A stretch of DNA of 42,847 nucleotides from DASQUK01 sp035697145 (GTDB lineage: Bacteria; Actinomycetota; Acidimicrobiia; Acidimicrobiales; VFJN01). The stretch lies in NCBI GenBank assembly GCA_035697145.1, contig DASSDL010000038.1:1-42847 (forward strand), in the 5' to 3' direction. A program made the translations under genes and the position numbers. The notes below the pieces were generated by a model, which saw nothing but the letters and a program-made list of their open reading frames with translations, did not search any database and was not told the origin of the DNA. This document shows, piece by piece, positions 41,223-42,847 of the stretch. Every line of letters begins with the position of its first letter. Within the stretch, counting starts at the first letter, position 1.

Positions 41223-42506
41223 ATGGTCGACACAACGGACAAGCCTTCGGTCAACTCATCGGTGCGGCGGCGGCTGCTGCCGCTGCACATCGCGGTGGCC
41301 CTCCAGGGCTTCATGCTCTGGGTGCCGGTCGAGAAGCTGTTCATGAACGAGATCGGCTTCGACGCCGCCACGGTCGGTGTGATGGCCGCGGCCTATGCGG
41401 CGCTAGTGCCCCTGGTCGAGATCCCCTCCGGGATCCTGGCCGACCGCTGGAGCCGCCGCGGCGTCCTGATCGTCGCCAGCACGGCATTGATGCTGACCTC
41501 GCTGGTCGGTGGCCTCAGTCACAACGTGGCGCTGTATGTCGTCAGCGCCCTGTTCCTCGCCGTCTACTTCGCCATGTACTCAGGGACGCTGGAGGCGGTC
41601 GTCTACGACACCGTGGTCGAGGAGACCGGCGACAGCAACGGTTTCGAGCGCCGGCTCGGCCGGGTGCGGTTCGTGGAAAGCGCCACCTTGGTCGCCAGCT
41701 CGCTCGCCGGTGGCGTGCTCGCCGGACTCACGACCCCCCGCCTGACGTACTTCCTGACGGTGCCCTTCGCCCTCGCCTCGATCGCGGCGCTGCTGCGGTT
41801 CCACGAGCCCCAGCTGCACAAGACCGAGGAGTCGACCTCGTTGCGCAGCCACATGGCGGTGACCTACCACACGATCACACGGCGCCGGGAGCTGCTCCCC
41901 GCCATCGCGCTGACGGTGCTCACGGCCCTCATGCTCCAGGTGATCTTCGAGTTCGGGCCGCTGTGGCTGGTCGCCTCGGGGACGGCGCCGGGTCTGTACG
42001 GGCCGTTCTGGGCCGGCCTGGTGTCCACCCTGGGGCTGGGCGGCCTGCTCGCCGGGCGGGTGCGACTCGACCGTCCCGCGACGCTGACCACCAGCATCGC
42101 GGTGCTGACCCTGGCGAGCGGGGTGCTCACCGTGAGCCGGAACATCCTCGTCGTGACCATCGCCCAGTTCGCGGTGGCGCTCCTGGTGGTCACCATGAGC
42201 ATCTACGTCTCGCGAGTCCTCCACGACGCGGTTCCGTCGACGATCCGCTCCGGTGTGGTCTCCGGTGTCGGGGCGCTGTCGTGGATCAGCTTCCTGCCGT
42301 TCTCGCTGGTGTTCGGCCACGTGAGCAAGCAGTACGGGGTCGACACGGCCGCCTGGATGATCACCGCCGTGGCCGTGCTGGCGGTCGCCGTGCTGGTCAA
42401 GGTCGTCGGCGAACAGTGCGACGAGACCGCGGCCAACCAGGACCCCTGCGGCGAGACGGCCGTGGGCACCGACCACGTCCCCGCCCTCAGCACGGTGGCA
42501 GCGTGA
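41223..42506 (+). CDS. MFS transporter
   Basis: Predicted 427 residues with about twelve hydrophobic helices. The N-half carries the MFS loop 2-3 motif in variant form (GILADRWSRRGVLIVASTALM), and VVYDTVVEETGDSNGFERRLGRVRFVES is the loop before helix 5, common in small-solute efflux permeases. The second half shows LLAGRVRLDRPATLTTSIAVL. Residues 400-427 are a soluble, Glu/Asp-rich tail. Start is the ATG at 41223, preceded by GCAGGG. It is 63 bases after the anti-sigma gene and may be controlled by that sigma factor. Direction of transport and substrate are unknown. Confidence 0.88.
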   Translation: MVDTTDKPSVNSSVRRRLLPLHIAVALQGFMLWVPVEKLFMNEIGFDAATVGVMAAAYAALVPLVEIPSGILADRWSRRGVLIVASTALMLTSLVGGLSHNVALYVVSALFLAVYFAMYSGTLEAVVYDTVVEETGDSNGFERRLGRVRFVESATLVASSLAGGVLAGLTTPRLTYFLTVPFALASIAALLRFHEPQLHKTEESTSLRSHMAVTYHTITRRRELLPAIALTVLTALMLQVIFEFGPLWLVASGTAPGLYGPFWAGLVSTLGLGGLLAGRVRLDRPATLTTSIAVLTLASGVLTVSRNILVVTIAQFAVALLVVTMSIYVSRVLHDAVPSTIRSGVVSGVGALSWISFLPFSLVFGHVSKQYGVDTAAWMITAVAVLAVAVLVKVVGEQCDETAANQDPCGETAVGTDHVPALSTVAA

Positions 42507-42510
42507 CGCC

Positions 42511-42690
42511 GTGATCGCTCTCCAGTGCCGCGGCGTCGTCGAGCTCGTCTCCGGTTACCTCGACCGCGAGCTCGACCCCGACAGCCACCGCCGCTTCGTA
42601 GCCCACCTGACGGTCTGTGACGGCTGCCAGCAGTACGTTGACCAGGTCCGGCAAACCGTTCACCTCGTCGGTCGGCTGAGAAGCCACTAG
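42511..42690 (+). CDS. Small zf-HC2 protein, orphan paralogue of the anti-sigma
   Basis: Predicted 59 residues from the GTG at 42511, five bases after the MFS stop. The product begins VIALQCRGVVELVSGYLDRE and continues LDPDSHRRFVAHLTVCDGCQ, then QYVDQVRQTVHLVGRLRSH. The ZAS motif HxxxCxxC is intact (H-LTV-C-DG-C). It aligns over most of its length with the anti-sigma at 40923-41159 (ELVSGYLD/ELVTDYLD; CDGC-YVDQ-RQT) but lacks its C-terminal 20 residues. There is no sigma gene beside it. It could be a second anti-sigma for the same ECF factor or a truncated copy. Confidence 0.7.
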   Translation: MIALQCRGVVELVSGYLDRELDPDSHRRFVAHLTVCDGCQQYVDQVRQTVHLVGRLRSH

Positions 42691-42712
42691 TGGGCGCTCG
42701 CGCCCACTAGTG
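42685..42712. terminator. Perfect 13-bp inverted repeat across the stop codon
   Basis: CACTAGTGGGCGC (42685-42697) and GCGCCCACTAGTG (42700-42712) are perfect inverted repeats with a 2-base centre. The TAG stop of the zf-HC2 gene lies in the left arm. A terminator is the simplest reading, but the bases continue into the IS630-like region and the CACTAGTG octamer also occurs at 1139-1146, so an operator or element boundary cannot be excluded. Confidence 0.5.
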
Positions 42713-42778
42713 CATCCCCGCAGAAGTTACACGGGTGTGATTTGATGGTCCCACCTTCGAGTCGAGGGAGGGACCAGC

Positions 42779-42847
42779 ATGTGGAGCGTGCCTGCGTTGG
42801 AGATCACCGTGGAGGAACGAGCGGAACTGGAGCGTCGGGTGCGTGCG
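42779..42847 (+). mobile_element. IS630-type transposase, N-terminal fragment at window edge
   Basis: The ATG at 42779 has GAGGGAGGG upstream and begins MWSVPALEITVEERAELERR, then VRA at the edge. The pattern of a short strand followed by EERAELERRVRA is the usual start of the helix-turn-helix of IS630-family transposases. Only 23 codons are visible, so this is based on N-terminal similarity alone. The element ends, the DDE motifs and the other end lie outside the window; no terminal inverted repeat was identified. Confidence 0.5.

Overview
The window is a GC-rich (roughly 70%) actinobacterial chromosome segment. Coding runs on both strands at high density, with many GTG starts and 1-4 base stop/start overlaps. 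A DevR/DevS (DosR/DosS) pair, a mycothiol-type TIGR03086 protein, small zf-HC2 anti-sigma proteins, a CGNR zinc-finger regulator and DUF6457/DUF6285 proteins all fit Actinobacteria. I would guess an Acidimicrobiia-like environmental lineage rather than Mycobacterium or Streptomyces, but no rRNA or other taxonomic marker is present.

Layout. 0-3.8 kb: end of a putative lipoprotein, an acyl-CoA thioesterase-like gene, and a divergent molybdopterin oxidoreductase coupled to a DUF6457 gene. 3.8-9.1 kb: a methyltransferase preceded by a 44-codon small ORF, a CGNR regulator, a DrrAB-type ABC exporter, a MarR/YceI divergent pair and a membrane-anchored protein. 9.1-14.6 kb: glycogen debranching enzyme glgX and a zinc-uptake locus (znuC-fur on the minus strand, znuAB on the plus strand). 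14.6-20.5 kb: a membrane metallophosphoesterase, two small unknown proteins, a proteasome-like Ntn hydrolase, a decayed IS110 transposase and two divergent secreted trypsin-like proteases in a visibly less GC-rich patch. 20.5-25.5 kb: a minus-strand run (SMP-30 lactonase, lipocalin-like protein, aminoglycoside-phosphotransferase-like protein, DUF6285, RibD-like reductase) and a lipoprotein.

25.5-34.4 kb is the most coherent block. It holds a DevR response regulator and a convergent DevS-type heme kinase, three pyridoxamine-phosphate-oxidase-fold proteins, a CBS-CBS-BON-USP fusion, a tandem universal stress protein, a CoA-binding protein, an acetyl-CoA hydrolase/transferase and a small CBS-like protein. 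Palindromes close to the mycobacterial DosR box (GGGAC-N4-GNCCC) lie in four intergenic regions of this block. I read it as a hypoxia/dormancy regulon gathered into one island.

34.6-42.8 kb: a three-gene ArsR operon with a clear sigma-70 promoter, a 1289-residue secreted X25-X25-GH13-CBM41 amylase/pullulanase, an ECF sigma factor with its zf-HC2 anti-sigma, an MFS transporter, a second orphan zf-HC2 protein ending in a perfect 13-bp inverted repeat, and the first codons of an IS630-type transposase at the right edge. No tRNA, rRNA or CRISPR array was seen.
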